The notes beneath the pieces were generated by a model. The model ran no database searches and was not told the DNA's origin. It saw nothing but the letters and a program-made list of their open reading frames with translations. From assembly GCA_026874595.1 (NCBI GenBank), contig JAPPUL010000069.1, positions 1,054,001 to 1,118,000 of the forward strand: DNA of 64,000 bases, read 5' to 3'. Numbering within the stretch: the stretch's first letter is position 1; each line of letters begins with the position of its first letter. Source of the stretch: Sipunculus nudus. Its lineage: Eukaryota > Annelida > Sipuncula > Golfingiida > Sipunculidae. This document shows positions 8,229-16,582 of the stretch, one piece after another. Made by a program: the position numbers and the translations under genes.

Positions 8229-9107
8229 GTGAAGATAGTAGATGATGCTTTAATAAAAGAGCTCGTATATAATTATCAAAAGACAGGCAATAACTATAAT
8301 AAGATATTATTGGAGTTATCCGAGTATATATACAATTACCCCAGAATACACTCGCAAAAGGAAGATGTAAGTGGAGAGTTTTATGTATATTTTTGTAATA
8401 GATTTCCGCAAGCGCTAATGCACTATAAAGAGCAAGATTGTAAATTCCTAACTTGGCTTACAGTAGTATTATACAGACACTATCTCAACTGGGTAAAAAG
8501 CACAAACAAGTTAGCAAATAAGGAGACGATGTATTTGGATGTTAGTTATATAGCGAAAGAGTATATGAGTCCAGATAGTGTAGATGGTGATGGTTTTGAA
8601 GACAGAGCAGTTATTGACACACAAGCTATGGAAGGCATATTAAATTCCTTACCGAGCAAAGTGAAGATAGTAATAAAGTTATACTACTTTGATTTTTTCA
8701 AGAGTAAGGATGCAAAAGAGGCCGGATCAATCTTTAAACAAGATGAATATGTACTATTCACAAAATATAAGGGTTTATTAGAAGGAGTACGTGGAGAATA
8801 TGAGAAGCGAAATAAGCTTTGGGATGCGCTAAACTCCTCGTATAACGATTTGATATTGTATAAAAACAAGCTTTTGAAATTAGAAGAAGATAAATATGCA
8901 AGTGCAGATGAAAAAAATAAACTAAAGCGTAAAATAGAGAAGTGTGAAATTAAACATAAAAAGTGTTTAAGCATATACCAGAGTTTCTTTATAACAATAA
9001 AGCATGAATTGATAAGTGATTTTCTTGGAATATCGGTCAATGCAGTTAATAATCTCGTATATCGAGGCAAGAGGATAATAAAAGAAACGCTTAAGCAGTT
9101 TTTATGA
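8229..9107 (+). CDS. Divergent sigma-70-like protein with a coiled-coil insertion in region 4
   Basis: Probably an ECF-like RNA polymerase sigma factor or a derived regulator. Residues about 50-100 resemble sigma region 2 (GEFYVYFCNRFP then KFLTWLTVVLYRHYLNWV). Region 4 appears split: the first helix is at about 140-158 (ILNSLPSKVKIVIKLYYFDFF), and the DNA-recognition helices are at the C-terminus (ISDFLGISVNAVNNLVYRG, then RIIKETL). Between them sit about 110 residues rich in Lys/Glu that look like a helical hairpin or coiled coil. Start is GTG 8229, with AGGA about 8 bases upstream. The next gene starts 9 bp after the stop, so the two are probably co-transcribed. The domain call is by eye. 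Confidence 0.6.
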   Translation: MKIVDDALIKELVYNYQKTGNNYNKILLELSEYIYNYPRIHSQKEDVSGEFYVYFCNRFPQALMHYKEQDCKFLTWLTVVLYRHYLNWVKSTNKLANKETMYLDVSYIAKEYMSPDSVDGDGFEDRAVIDTQAMEGILNSLPSKVKIVIKLYYFDFFKSKDAKEAGSIFKQDEYVLFTKYKGLLEGVRGEYEKRNKLWDALNSSYNDLILYKNKLLKLEEDKYASADEKNKLKRKIEKCEIKHKKCLSIYQSFFITIKHELISDFLGISVNAVNNLVYRGKRIIKETLKQFL

Positions 9108-9116
9108 TACAAAAAA

Positions 9117-9746
9117 ATGAAAGGCAATAAAAAAATAGATTCCCTATTATCTCTTTATATAGAGGCTAGTGATCCGTCTTTACCTCTAAAAGATAGGATT
9201 AAAGCGTTACAGAAGTTATATCGTTCTAAGGAGTTTGATATATTAGAGATTAAGAAGGCTCAAGTTGCAATGCAGACGATGTCTTTTTTAAAGGTACCAG
9301 ACTTATTATTCCAAGAAGTTATGCTTTCTAATGATAGAACAAGTATGATAAAGCTAAGGGTTGTGGGGGAAAGGGGAGGAGTTGGGTTAATTGAGCTTGA
9401 TAGTAACACTTTTACTAAAGACTATAAAAGTGAACAAGTTTATGTCCGTGATGCTACAGATTCTATTACTCATGATAAACTAATATTTGATAACGGACAA
9501 ATAAGACTTGTAGTATATATATTGCGTAATAAGCTAAATATAGACGTAAGCTTAAGCAATATCGACGAAAACCAAGAAAGGAACATCATAACAATACACT
9601 GCGAAGATGATATATCTAAAGAAACAAAACTTGTCGCCTCAAGCCATCTAAGAAAAAACAAGGTGCTATTTAAGGAGTTACCTATTAGAAGAAATTATAA
9701 CCTAAAGGTATTAAATGACACTATAAGGCTTATAACCTTATACTAA
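9117..9746 (+). CDS. Unknown protein, partner of the sigma-like gene
   Basis: A 209-residue cytoplasmic-looking protein, with no signal peptide or membrane segment. The N-terminal third is helical and charged. The C-terminal two thirds read as alternating beta-strands (for example KLRVVGERGGVGLIELD, IRLVVYILRN, ERNIITIHCEDD). I do not recognise the family. Its start lies 9 bp behind the sigma-like gene, so a regulatory partnership such as an anti-sigma or accessory protein is possible, but this rests on position only. It is convergent with the HEAT-type gene, with a 9-bp gap. Confidence 0.6.
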   Translation: MKGNKKIDSLLSLYIEASDPSLPLKDRIKALQKLYRSKEFDILEIKKAQVAMQTMSFLKVPDLLFQEVMLSNDRTSMIKLRVVGERGGVGLIELDSNTFTKDYKSEQVYVRDATDSITHDKLIFDNGQIRLVVYILRNKLNIDVSLSNIDENQERNIITIHCEDDISKETKLVASSHLRKNKVLFKELPIRRNYNLKVLNDTIRLITLY

Positions 9747-9755
9747 TAAATACCC

Positions 9756-10637
9756 TTATCTATTTAAAATAGCGTTAATAGATCTACTTAATTCAAGTGT
9801 CACCTTTTTATTTACTTTAATCCGTCGTGCTTGTAAAAGAGGATAGAAACTTCTCTCGTCTTTAAGATAGCCTAATGACCTAACTATTGCCCAGTATAGA
9901 AAATAACTTTTAGGAGATTCGTTTTCAAGATAATTAAGTATACGAGCTAAAACAAACGTTTTATTGGCATCGGAGGGCTTTACATTAGCAAAAAGCTTGC
10001 CTAACGCTATAGCTGCAACGCCTCTTACACGTTCTTCTGTATCAGTATCTAAGGTGATTAGTAACCGTCTTGAAAAGGATACACGGTATTTAACATTATT
10101 TAACCGCGCAGCATTCTCGCCAATTAAATATGCTGCTGCTGCTCTAACTTTCCATGCTTGTGATACGTATAATTTATTGTAATGTCTTTGATTCCATAAA
10201 CCCTCCGCAAGCCCCATGTTAAGCAGTTTAACTGTTGTCTCATCTCCAACTCCTTTTGCCATGGCTGCACGGAGTATATATATTTTTACTTCTGGGTCTT
10301 GTGTTTTGCCTATATAGGTACTATAAAGAAATTTTGAGTCTTTCGGTTCGTACTTCTTGAAGTATTTTTGAAAGAACTCTGAATCAGTTAGATATAAATC
10401 TTCTTTAAACTTCTTATCTTCTTCTTCTACTGTAATGTCTACTTTGGACTTCCCTTCTATAGACTTTTTAACTCGGGATGATTGTTTACTCTTGACTCTT
10501 TTTGTACTTTTTGTTACTTTAGTTTTACTTCTTTTTGTTCGACTTGTTCTACTTTGAGATAGCGATATATCGGGCATTACTACCATAAATATCAATACTA
10601 GTGTTAGCCATATTTTAATACTTCTTTTTAATCTCAT
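9756..10637 (-). CDS. Exported HEAT-repeat-like protein
   Basis: 293 residues. An N-terminal signal peptide or anchor (SIKIWLTLVLIFMVVMPDISLS) is followed by a very basic Ser/Thr/Lys/Arg tract (about residues 28-65). Then come helical repeats resembling HEAT/PBS lyase-type units: EVKIYILRAAMAKGVGDETTV, KVRAAAAYLIGENAARL, ERVRGVAAIALGKLF and LYWAIVRSLGYLKDERSFYPLL. Such repeats usually form protein-binding scaffolds. The basic tract could bind peptidoglycan or nucleic acid, but that is speculation. Function unknown. It is divergent from the membrane protein at 10788. Confidence 0.6.
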   Translation of the reverse strand: MRLKRSIKIWLTLVLIFMVVMPDISLSQSRTSRTKRSKTKVTKSTKRVKSKQSSRVKKSIEGKSKVDITVEEEDKKFKEDLYLTDSEFFQKYFKKYEPKDSKFLYSTYIGKTQDPEVKIYILRAAMAKGVGDETTVKLLNMGLAEGLWNQRHYNKLYVSQAWKVRAAAAYLIGENAARLNNVKYRVSFSRRLLITLDTDTEERVRGVAAIALGKLFANVKPSDANKTFVLARILNYLENESPKSYFLYWAIVRSLGYLKDERSFYPLLQARRIKVNKKVTLELSRSINAILNR

Positions 10638-10787
10638 TTTATATTACTCCCAAAAAAAAACACAGATTCTCTATCAGTGTCGATATTTGTTTTTGCAGGC
10701 TTTAACTAAAGTGTCACTTTTACGTTACTTTTATAATACATTTTTTAATATTTATACTTCTCTTTACTTACTCAGTAAAATATATTT

Positions 10788-11984
10788 ATGATTAAATATA
10801 AAAGCAATTATCTATATCTTTTTATTAAACACCTATTTAAACCAAACATAATTTATTCGTTATTAGCTGTCTTAACTTTTTTACTTTACTATATAATTTA
10901 TTCATCTGCTCAGACGAATTTAAATAACTACAATACAAACATTTATAAATACATAATTAGCTTTATATATCTTAGTATAGCTATCCTGCTCGCTTTTAGA
11001 TTTTACCCAACTAAAGTTTATATAATTATATTAGCTGGCCTTTTATTTAGAGCTATTATTATCTATTTTAACTATGATAACTCTTTTGTCAATTTAAATG
11101 CTTTTTCGTATAATTATCCCTTTTTAGGCTATTTTGCTATAAAATCGCTTGCTTTGTTTAATAACATCCCCTCTTATGTTCCTTACATCCTCTCCTTAAC
11201 CCTTGACTTTATCATTTGTATACTACTTTTTAACATATTAAAGCAGTATAAGAAACATATTAGCGCAATTACTCTAATCTTTTGGAACCCGCTTTGGATC
11301 CAATCCATTTATAACAACTTTAATCCTCTAATTATTTATGTATTCTTATTTGTTTTAGCTTTCTTTTTTATCTTTCATAAACAGTTTATTGTTGCTTCTG
11401 TTTCTATTTCTTTCGCTTTTTTATTCTTTCATGTGTTCTATCTCTTTTTACCTCTATTCATATACTCTCTGCGTTATGCTTTTATACTATTAGTTGCTAT
11501 TAATTACTTCTTATTATCTTTTTATAAAGACTTTATTGTTACTAATATCCTTTATTCACAAGTTGTTCAGGATATCTTAGAATATCTTTCTTCGGGCTTT
11601 TTAATCTCTTTTGATACTTTTTTAGCTTTGTTTATATTTGCATTCCTTTTTGTATCTTTACTGTGGTTAACATTTTTTAAAATATCTTTTTTTGATAAGG
11701 TTTATATCTTTGTATTTGCTTTAATGCTTATAGCTCCTATTATGTTTAATTATGGGCTTGCTCTCCTTGTCATCTTGTTTGGTGGTGTTTACATCAATTT
11801 TGGCTTCCTTGCTATCTCTTTATTTGTATATCTTTTTCCAACACTTAACTTGCCTTTCCTAAACCAAACTTATAACACTTTTTTACCGCATATTATTATC
11901 GCTTTGGCCTTTGTTTATATAATTATAAAACAATCCCTTAATACTAAAATGTCTTTTTCGAACCACTTTAGGTTTGACAAGTAG
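10788..11984 (+). CDS. Polytopic membrane protein, possibly GT-C type glycosyltransferase
   Basis: 398 residues, almost entirely hydrophobic, with about eleven to twelve membrane segments. The segment LIFWNPLWIQSIYNNFNPL after several helices recalls the 'NP' region of GT-C glycosyl/mannosyltransferases, which use lipid-linked sugars. I see no clear DxD in an early periplasmic loop, so the enzyme class is tentative. The coding strand is very rich in T and C, unlike plus-strand genes at either end of the window. Its TAG stop codon (11982-11984) is the beginning of the first unit of the 44-bp array. Confidence 0.5.
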   Translation: MIKYKSNYLYLFIKHLFKPNIIYSLLAVLTFLLYYIIYSSAQTNLNNYNTNIYKYIISFIYLSIAILLAFRFYPTKVYIIILAGLLFRAIIIYFNYDNSFVNLNAFSYNYPFLGYFAIKSLALFNNIPSYVPYILSLTLDFIICILLFNILKQYKKHISAITLIFWNPLWIQSIYNNFNPLIIYVFLFVLAFFFIFHKQFIVASVSISFAFLFFHVFYLFLPLFIYSLRYAFILLVAINYFLLSFYKDFIVTNILYSQVVQDILEYLSSGFLISFDTFLALFIFAFLFVSLLWLTFFKISFFDKVYIFVFALMLIAPIMFNYGLALLVILFGGVYINFGFLAISLFVYLFPTLNLPFLNQTYNTFLPHIIIALAFVYIIIKQSLNTKMSFSNHFRFDK

Positions 11985-12280
11985 TTGTTTTTGCAAATAA
12001 TACAAAATCTTTAACTTTTATTAAGTAGTTGTTTTTGCAAATAATACAAAATCTTTAACTTTTATTAAGTAGTCTTTTTTGCAAATAATACAAAATCTTT
12101 AACTTTTATTAAGTAGTCTTTTTTGCAAATAATACAAAATCTTTAACTTTTATTAAGTAGTTGTTTTTGCAAATAATACAAAATCTTTAACTTTTATTAA
12201 GTAGTTGTTTTTGCAAATAATACAAAATCTTTAACTTTTATTAAGTAGTCTTTTTTGCCAGTAATACAAAATCTTTGCTG
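11981..12280. repeat. 44-bp tandem array derived from the cbiA 3' end
   Basis: Units begin with GTAGT(T/C) at 11981, 12025, 12069, 12113, 12157, 12201 and 12245, a constant 44-bp step. The first six are nearly identical; units 3 and 4 carry GTAGTCT where 1, 2, 5 and 6 carry GTAGTTG. The seventh is the true 3' end of the minus-strand cbiA-like gene and diverges after about 30 bp. Read on the minus strand, each unit repeats the last codons (KDFVLxAKxTT) and the stop. 44 is not a multiple of three. There are no spacers, so this is not a CRISPR array. Some units may also act in 3'-end formation for the two convergent genes. Confidence 0.95.
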
Positions 12281-13713
12281 AATTCAGGATAACTAAGGGT
12301 ATGGATATGTGCGTAGGAGGCTAGTACGTTTTTATATAGTAGTCCGTCGTTTTTTCCGTCTAGCCCATACCCTTTTTTTACTTTGTACACATACTTAAGT
12401 TTTTCTTTATCTTCTATATCTATTTTTGCTCTTGAATAGTGAAATTCATGCCCTCTTAGCTCAAAACCTTTTTTAGCATTTATAAAACTTTCTTTATCTC
12501 CGCTAAGCTCAAGTATGCAATAGCCAAGCCCTTGAGGTATTTCTCCTTGCGTTATCTCAAGAGGCAGCGCTCCTACCATATCTACTTTAAAACCTCTATA
12601 GCTTATACTTTCAGATAAGTACATAAGTCCTCCACACTCGGCGTAAACAGCAAGCCCTCCTTCTATTGATAGCTTTATTTCATACATTAGACTCTTAGAA
12701 AACTTATTAAGAAATAATTCAGGAAAGCCACCTCCTATATATAAGCCATTTAGATTTTTCGGCAGCTTTTTATCTTTTAATGTGTCTATATATAATAGCT
12801 TTGCTCCTGCATCTTCAAGGGCTTTTAGATTCTCAGGATAATAAAAATGAAACGCTTGGTCTTTTACTATCCCTATACGTACATCACTTACACCCTCTCT
12901 TACACCCTCTCTTACATCACTTATTCCGACTTTTATCTCGATGTTTTTATATTCTAACTCAGCTTTTCGTATTTCGCTTTTGCTTTTTATCGCAACTTTT
13001 GATATTTCAAGAACACGCTCTAAGTTTACATTTTCATTTACTAAATACTCTATCTCGTCTATAAGTCGTTTATTAACTTCTTCATCTTCTACAAACGGCG
13101 TTAAGCCCATATGACGTTCTGATATCTCTATCTTCTCCTCTTTTGGTATTACTCCTAATACCTCTATATTAGTATAATTCTTAATTGAACTGAGTAATTT
13201 TTGTTCATGACGTTGCCCTCGTACCTTGTTTAGAATTACTCCTTTAATTTGTGTTTCTTTTTCGAAATTAACGTAACCTTGTATTAAAGCCGCTATGCTC
13301 CTATTAAGCCCTTGTGTGTTTATTACAAGCACAAGCGGTACTTCCAAAAGCCTTGATAGATAAGCATTACTACCCCTCCCATCCTCATACACGCTGTCAT
13401 ATAAACCTTGATTGCCCTCTATTAGACTAATATCTGCCCATTGACTCTTTTCTTTGAAACTCTCCTTTAAAACACTTTCTCCCATCATGAATAAATCTAA
13501 ATTATAACACGTGGTAAAAGATGCGTACGTAAGCCATAATGAATCTATATAATCTGGACCCTTCTTAAACGTTTGTACCTTATAGCTCCTTGATAAGCAT
13601 CTTGAAAGCCCTATTGACAACGTTGTCTTTCCTTCGCCGCGTTTTGGACCTGATATCATGAGCCTGTTTACTGTCTTAGTTATAACTTGTTTGCTTATCA
13701 CGCTTTGTCTCAA
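12241..13713 (-). CDS. cbiA: Cobyrinate a,c-diamide synthase-like amidotransferase (CbiA/CobB family)
   Basis: An ATP- and glutamine-dependent amidase that converts two side-chain carboxylates of a tetrapyrrole to amides. The N-terminal half has a P-loop, GPKRGEGKTT, then KKGPDYIDSLW and GNQGLYDSVYEDGRGS. The C-terminal half is a type I glutamine amidotransferase with the nucleophile in VYAECGGLMYL (about residue 358) and the family's RGHEFHYS. Length (490 aa) is slightly long because of an insertion with an in-frame repeat (GVSDVREGVREGVSDVR). No other cobalamin gene is in the window, so the substrate could be cobyrinate, hydrogenobyrinate or a sirohydrochlorin-type compound. Its 3' end has been copied into a tandem array downstream. 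Confidence 0.82.
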   Translation of the reverse strand: MRQSVISKQVITKTVNRLMISGPKRGEGKTTLSIGLSRCLSRSYKVQTFKKGPDYIDSLWLTYASFTTCYNLDLFMMGESVLKESFKEKSQWADISLIEGNQGLYDSVYEDGRGSNAYLSRLLEVPLVLVINTQGLNRSIAALIQGYVNFEKETQIKGVILNKVRGQRHEQKLLSSIKNYTNIEVLGVIPKEEKIEISERHMGLTPFVEDEEVNKRLIDEIEYLVNENVNLERVLEISKVAIKSKSEIRKAELEYKNIEIKVGISDVREGVREGVSDVRIGIVKDQAFHFYYPENLKALEDAGAKLLYIDTLKDKKLPKNLNGLYIGGGFPELFLNKFSKSLMYEIKLSIEGGLAVYAECGGLMYLSESISYRGFKVDMVGALPLEITQGEIPQGLGYCILELSGDKESFINAKKGFELRGHEFHYSRAKIDIEDKEKLKYVYKVKKGYGLDGKNDGLLYKNVLASYAHIHTLSYPEFSKDFVLLAKKTT

Positions 13714-13814
13714 TAAGATAATGTTCTGATAGACGGTTTTTTAAATAGCATACCTATCATTATAAGTTATATACGCAAGCTTTTATTTGCATCCTTTTAA
13801 CGTTTTTAACGTCG

Positions 13815-13841
13815 GATACAAAACAAAACCTTTGGTAGGTT
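13815..13841 (-). terminator. Possible terminator after recG
   Basis: On the minus strand AACCT, a 5-nt loop and AGGTT are followed by TTGTTTTG, just past the recG stop. The stem is short. Confidence 0.35.
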
Positions 13842-13848
13842 AAATATC

Positions 13849-15948
13849 CTAATTTGCAAGTAGTTTATAATTGCTTTTTATAAATCTTTTGTATATCGTA
13901 TTGTGTAAACTTTTATGTTCTTCCTTTTCAAGCTTCGGATCGTTTAATATCACCGTAAACCCGTCTTCTCGGGCCAGTTCAAGTAAGCTCTTATCCTCAA
14001 CTAAATCTGCAAAGAAAAGGGCATTAACTCCTGTTTGCTTTGAACCTAAAAACTCGCCACTTCCACGTAACTTTAAATCCTCCTCCGCTAGTATAAAACC
14101 ATCATTATGTTCTAAAAGCACTTTTAGCCTCTCTTTCCACACTTCACTACCACGCCGTTTGCTTACCACGAAAAAACAATTACCATCATATTCTCCACGC
14201 CCTATTCTCCCCCTAAGCTGATGTAATTGGCTAAGTCCAAACCTATCTGCATCTTCTATTATCATAAAGCTCGCTTTATGTACATCTATTCCCACCTCTA
14301 TTACCGTCGTTGATACCAGTATGTCATATTCTCCGTTTGTAAACTTATCCATTACCGCTTCCTTCTCTCTAAACTGCATCCCTCCATGAATTAACCCTAT
14401 CCGCCTATCCTTAAACTCTTTACTCTTAAGCCTTTCATACGTGCTTAGCGCCGAGCTTACGTCCAATTTCTCTGATTCCTCTACAAGTGGACATACGACA
14501 AAGCCTTGCATACCATTTGATATCTCATTATCTATAAAAGCGTACATCTTCTCCGCGTTTTCTTTGCTGTATATGAAATGACTCTTTACCACCGCTTTAC
14601 GCTTTGGTTTGTCCTTTATTATCGATAATTCTAAATCTCCATAAACTGTTAAGGATAAACTTCGTGGTATTGGCGTTGCCGTCATTAGTAAAATATCTGT
14701 AGACTCCCCTTTGCTAACTAGTTTACCACGCTCTAAAACTCCAAACTTATGTTGTTCGTCTATTACCACAAGCCCTAATTCTTTATATATTACCTCTTCA
14801 CTAAATAAGGCATGTGTACCTACTACTATATTTGCATGCCCGCTTGCAACCTTTTCAAGCGCTTGTCTTCTTTCTAATGACTTAAGTCCGCCTAGCAAAA
14901 GTACTGTCTCAACCGCTAAATCCTTTGTAAACTCTTTTAATCTTAAGTAGTTTTGTTTGGCAAGTACCTCTGTTGGCGCCATTAGTGCACTTTGTTTGCC
15001 ATTGTCTAGTGCCAGTAGCATCGCTAAAATCGATACCACTGTCTTGCCGCTTCCTACATCCCCTTGTAACATCCTATGCATCGGGTATTTTGAATATAAA
15101 TCTCGTTTTATCTCTGCTAATGCACTCTTTTGTCCATCCGTTAGCTTAAAGTTAAGAGTATTTAATAACTTTTTATATAAACTTCCTTTAGCATCCCTTT
15201 TTAAAAACCGCTTTTTCTTACTCTTAGTTAAATAATACTTTTTGAGTGCCACATTACATTCAAGCTCGAATAACTCATAATATTTCATCCTATATCTTGC
15301 CTTTTCAAGCTTATCATATGAACTTGGAAAATGTAACTCCCTAAAACTCTCCTCTTTTGATAGCAAATTACGATGTTCAATTAAGTAATTTGGTATTGTA
15401 TCTTTTATGCTAACTATTTCAAGTGCATCTTTTATCGCTGTCCTTAACGTCTTTTGCAAAAGCCCTTCTGTTAATTGATATATAGGCACTATCCGAAGCG
15501 CTGATAAGCTATTTTCTGCTCCTACCTTTGTATATTCAAAATTTGATGATTGTAACTCGCCATATTTGTACTGAAAGTTACTTGTTATTATATATTGCTC
15601 TCCTACTATAAGAATATCTTTTAAATATGCTCTGTTGTAACATATCAAACTACCGCTCATAACACCATCGTATACTATTATCTTCAATACCCGAGTAGAC
15701 CCAAATTGAAGATATTGATGTTCTACTACTTCTACTTTGACTGATAACTTATCTTTAGCCCCATCTCGTTTTGTATTCGATGTATTGTCGCTTGTACTTT
15801 TTAGGAAATCTTTTAAACTATGTAATTTACTTCTGTCTTCGTATCTTATTGGAAAGTAAGTTAAAAGCTCGTTTATACTACTTATATTTATTCTTTTAAG
15901 TGTATCGACGCTACTTTGTCCAATACCTTTTAAGTCTAATAGTTCCAT
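13849..15948 (-). CDS. recG: ATP-dependent DNA helicase RecG
   Basis: Unwinds and remodels stalled forks and branched DNA. Order of parts: an N-terminal helix-hairpin start (LDLKGIGQSSVDTLKRINI), a wedge OB-fold around residues 60-150, then the SF2 helicase core with Walker A GDVGSGKT (about 300), TAPTEVLA, the DEQH box VIDEQHKFG (about 397), TATPIPRSL, STTVIEVGIDV and the QLRGRIGRG motif VI. 699 residues is the normal size. It is followed on the minus strand by a weak terminator. nadD and proA lie upstream on the same strand, with a 22-bp gap to nadD, so the three may be co-transcribed. Confidence 0.97.
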   Translation of the reverse strand: MELLDLKGIGQSSVDTLKRINISSINELLTYFPIRYEDRSKLHSLKDFLKSTSDNTSNTKRDGAKDKLSVKVEVVEHQYLQFGSTRVLKIIVYDGVMSGSLICYNRAYLKDILIVGEQYIITSNFQYKYGELQSSNFEYTKVGAENSLSALRIVPIYQLTEGLLQKTLRTAIKDALEIVSIKDTIPNYLIEHRNLLSKEESFRELHFPSSYDKLEKARYRMKYYELFELECNVALKKYYLTKSKKKRFLKRDAKGSLYKKLLNTLNFKLTDGQKSALAEIKRDLYSKYPMHRMLQGDVGSGKTVVSILAMLLALDNGKQSALMAPTEVLAKQNYLRLKEFTKDLAVETVLLLGGLKSLERRQALEKVASGHANIVVGTHALFSEEVIYKELGLVVIDEQHKFGVLERGKLVSKGESTDILLMTATPIPRSLSLTVYGDLELSIIKDKPKRKAVVKSHFIYSKENAEKMYAFIDNEISNGMQGFVVCPLVEESEKLDVSSALSTYERLKSKEFKDRRIGLIHGGMQFREKEAVMDKFTNGEYDILVSTTVIEVGIDVHKASFMIIEDADRFGLSQLHQLRGRIGRGEYDGNCFFVVSKRRGSEVWKERLKVLLEHNDGFILAEEDLKLRGSGEFLGSKQTGVNALFFADLVEDKSLLELAREDGFTVILNDPKLEKEEHKSLHNTIYKRFIKSNYKLLAN

Positions 15949-15970
15949 GCCGTGATAATCCTTGTACTCT

Positions 15971-16582
15971 TTATTCCTTTTTTGTCGCTTTGTATAAGTT
16001 ATTTGACCTTATGTATTCCTCCACTGCTTTAGGTACTAGGTATTTTATCGATTTGCCTTCCAACACTTTTTTTCTTATTAACGTTGAGCTTATTTTAAAT
16101 TGTGTGTTATTTATCTTGTCTATCTCTTTATATTTTTTTAACGCTTCTTCTAACTCTATATCCTCTCCAACTAAACCCTTAAGTGCCACTATGAACTTTA
16201 CTCTCTCTTCTAACTCTTCAAAGCGCATCCATGTTCTTAGCTTTTTAAGTAAATCTACACCTATTATTAAATGTAATTTAGTCAAAAGCTTATCCCCATG
16301 CCTTTTATAAAGCTCTTCTACTGTATCTATTGTATAAGATATCCCCTTACGCTCAAGCTCAAGAGTATTTAGTTGGAAGTGTTTATTTCCTTCTAAGGCA
16401 AGATTTAACATCTTTACTCGTGAATACTCATCTGCTTTTGGGTATGTGCTTTTATGGGGAGATTTATACGCCGGGATAAAGTTTATATAATCTAGTTTAT
16501 ACGCTTCTAATACTTCATTTGCTAAAAGAAGATGTCCGTTGTGTATCGGATCAAATGACCCGCCAAGTAACCCTAGTCTCAC
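15971..16582 (-). CDS. nadD: Nicotinate-nucleotide adenylyltransferase
   Basis: Adenylates nicotinate mononucleotide in NAD synthesis. The nucleotidyltransferase signature is GGSFDPIHNGHLLLA (residues 7-21, HxGH = HNGH), with a matching KSPHK downstream and the C-terminal ISSTLIRKKV (SSTxIR). Length 203 aa is normal. The start overlaps the proA stop by 4 bp (ATGA type), so it is translationally coupled to proA. This pairing of proA and nadD is common in other bacteria. Confidence 0.96.
   Translation of the reverse strand: MRLGLLGGSFDPIHNGHLLLANEVLEAYKLDYINFIPAYKSPHKSTYPKADEYSRVKMLNLALEGNKHFQLNTLELERKGISYTIDTVEELYKRHGDKLLTKLHLIIGVDLLKKLRTWMRFEELEERVKFIVALKGLVGEDIELEEALKKYKEIDKINNTQFKISSTLIRKKVLEGKSIKYLVPKAVEEYIRSNNLYKATKKE

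Noticed and set aside
11981-12280. CRISPR array
   Set aside because: Repeats are directly adjacent (44-bp step) without spacers, derive from a gene's 3' end, and no cas genes are near.
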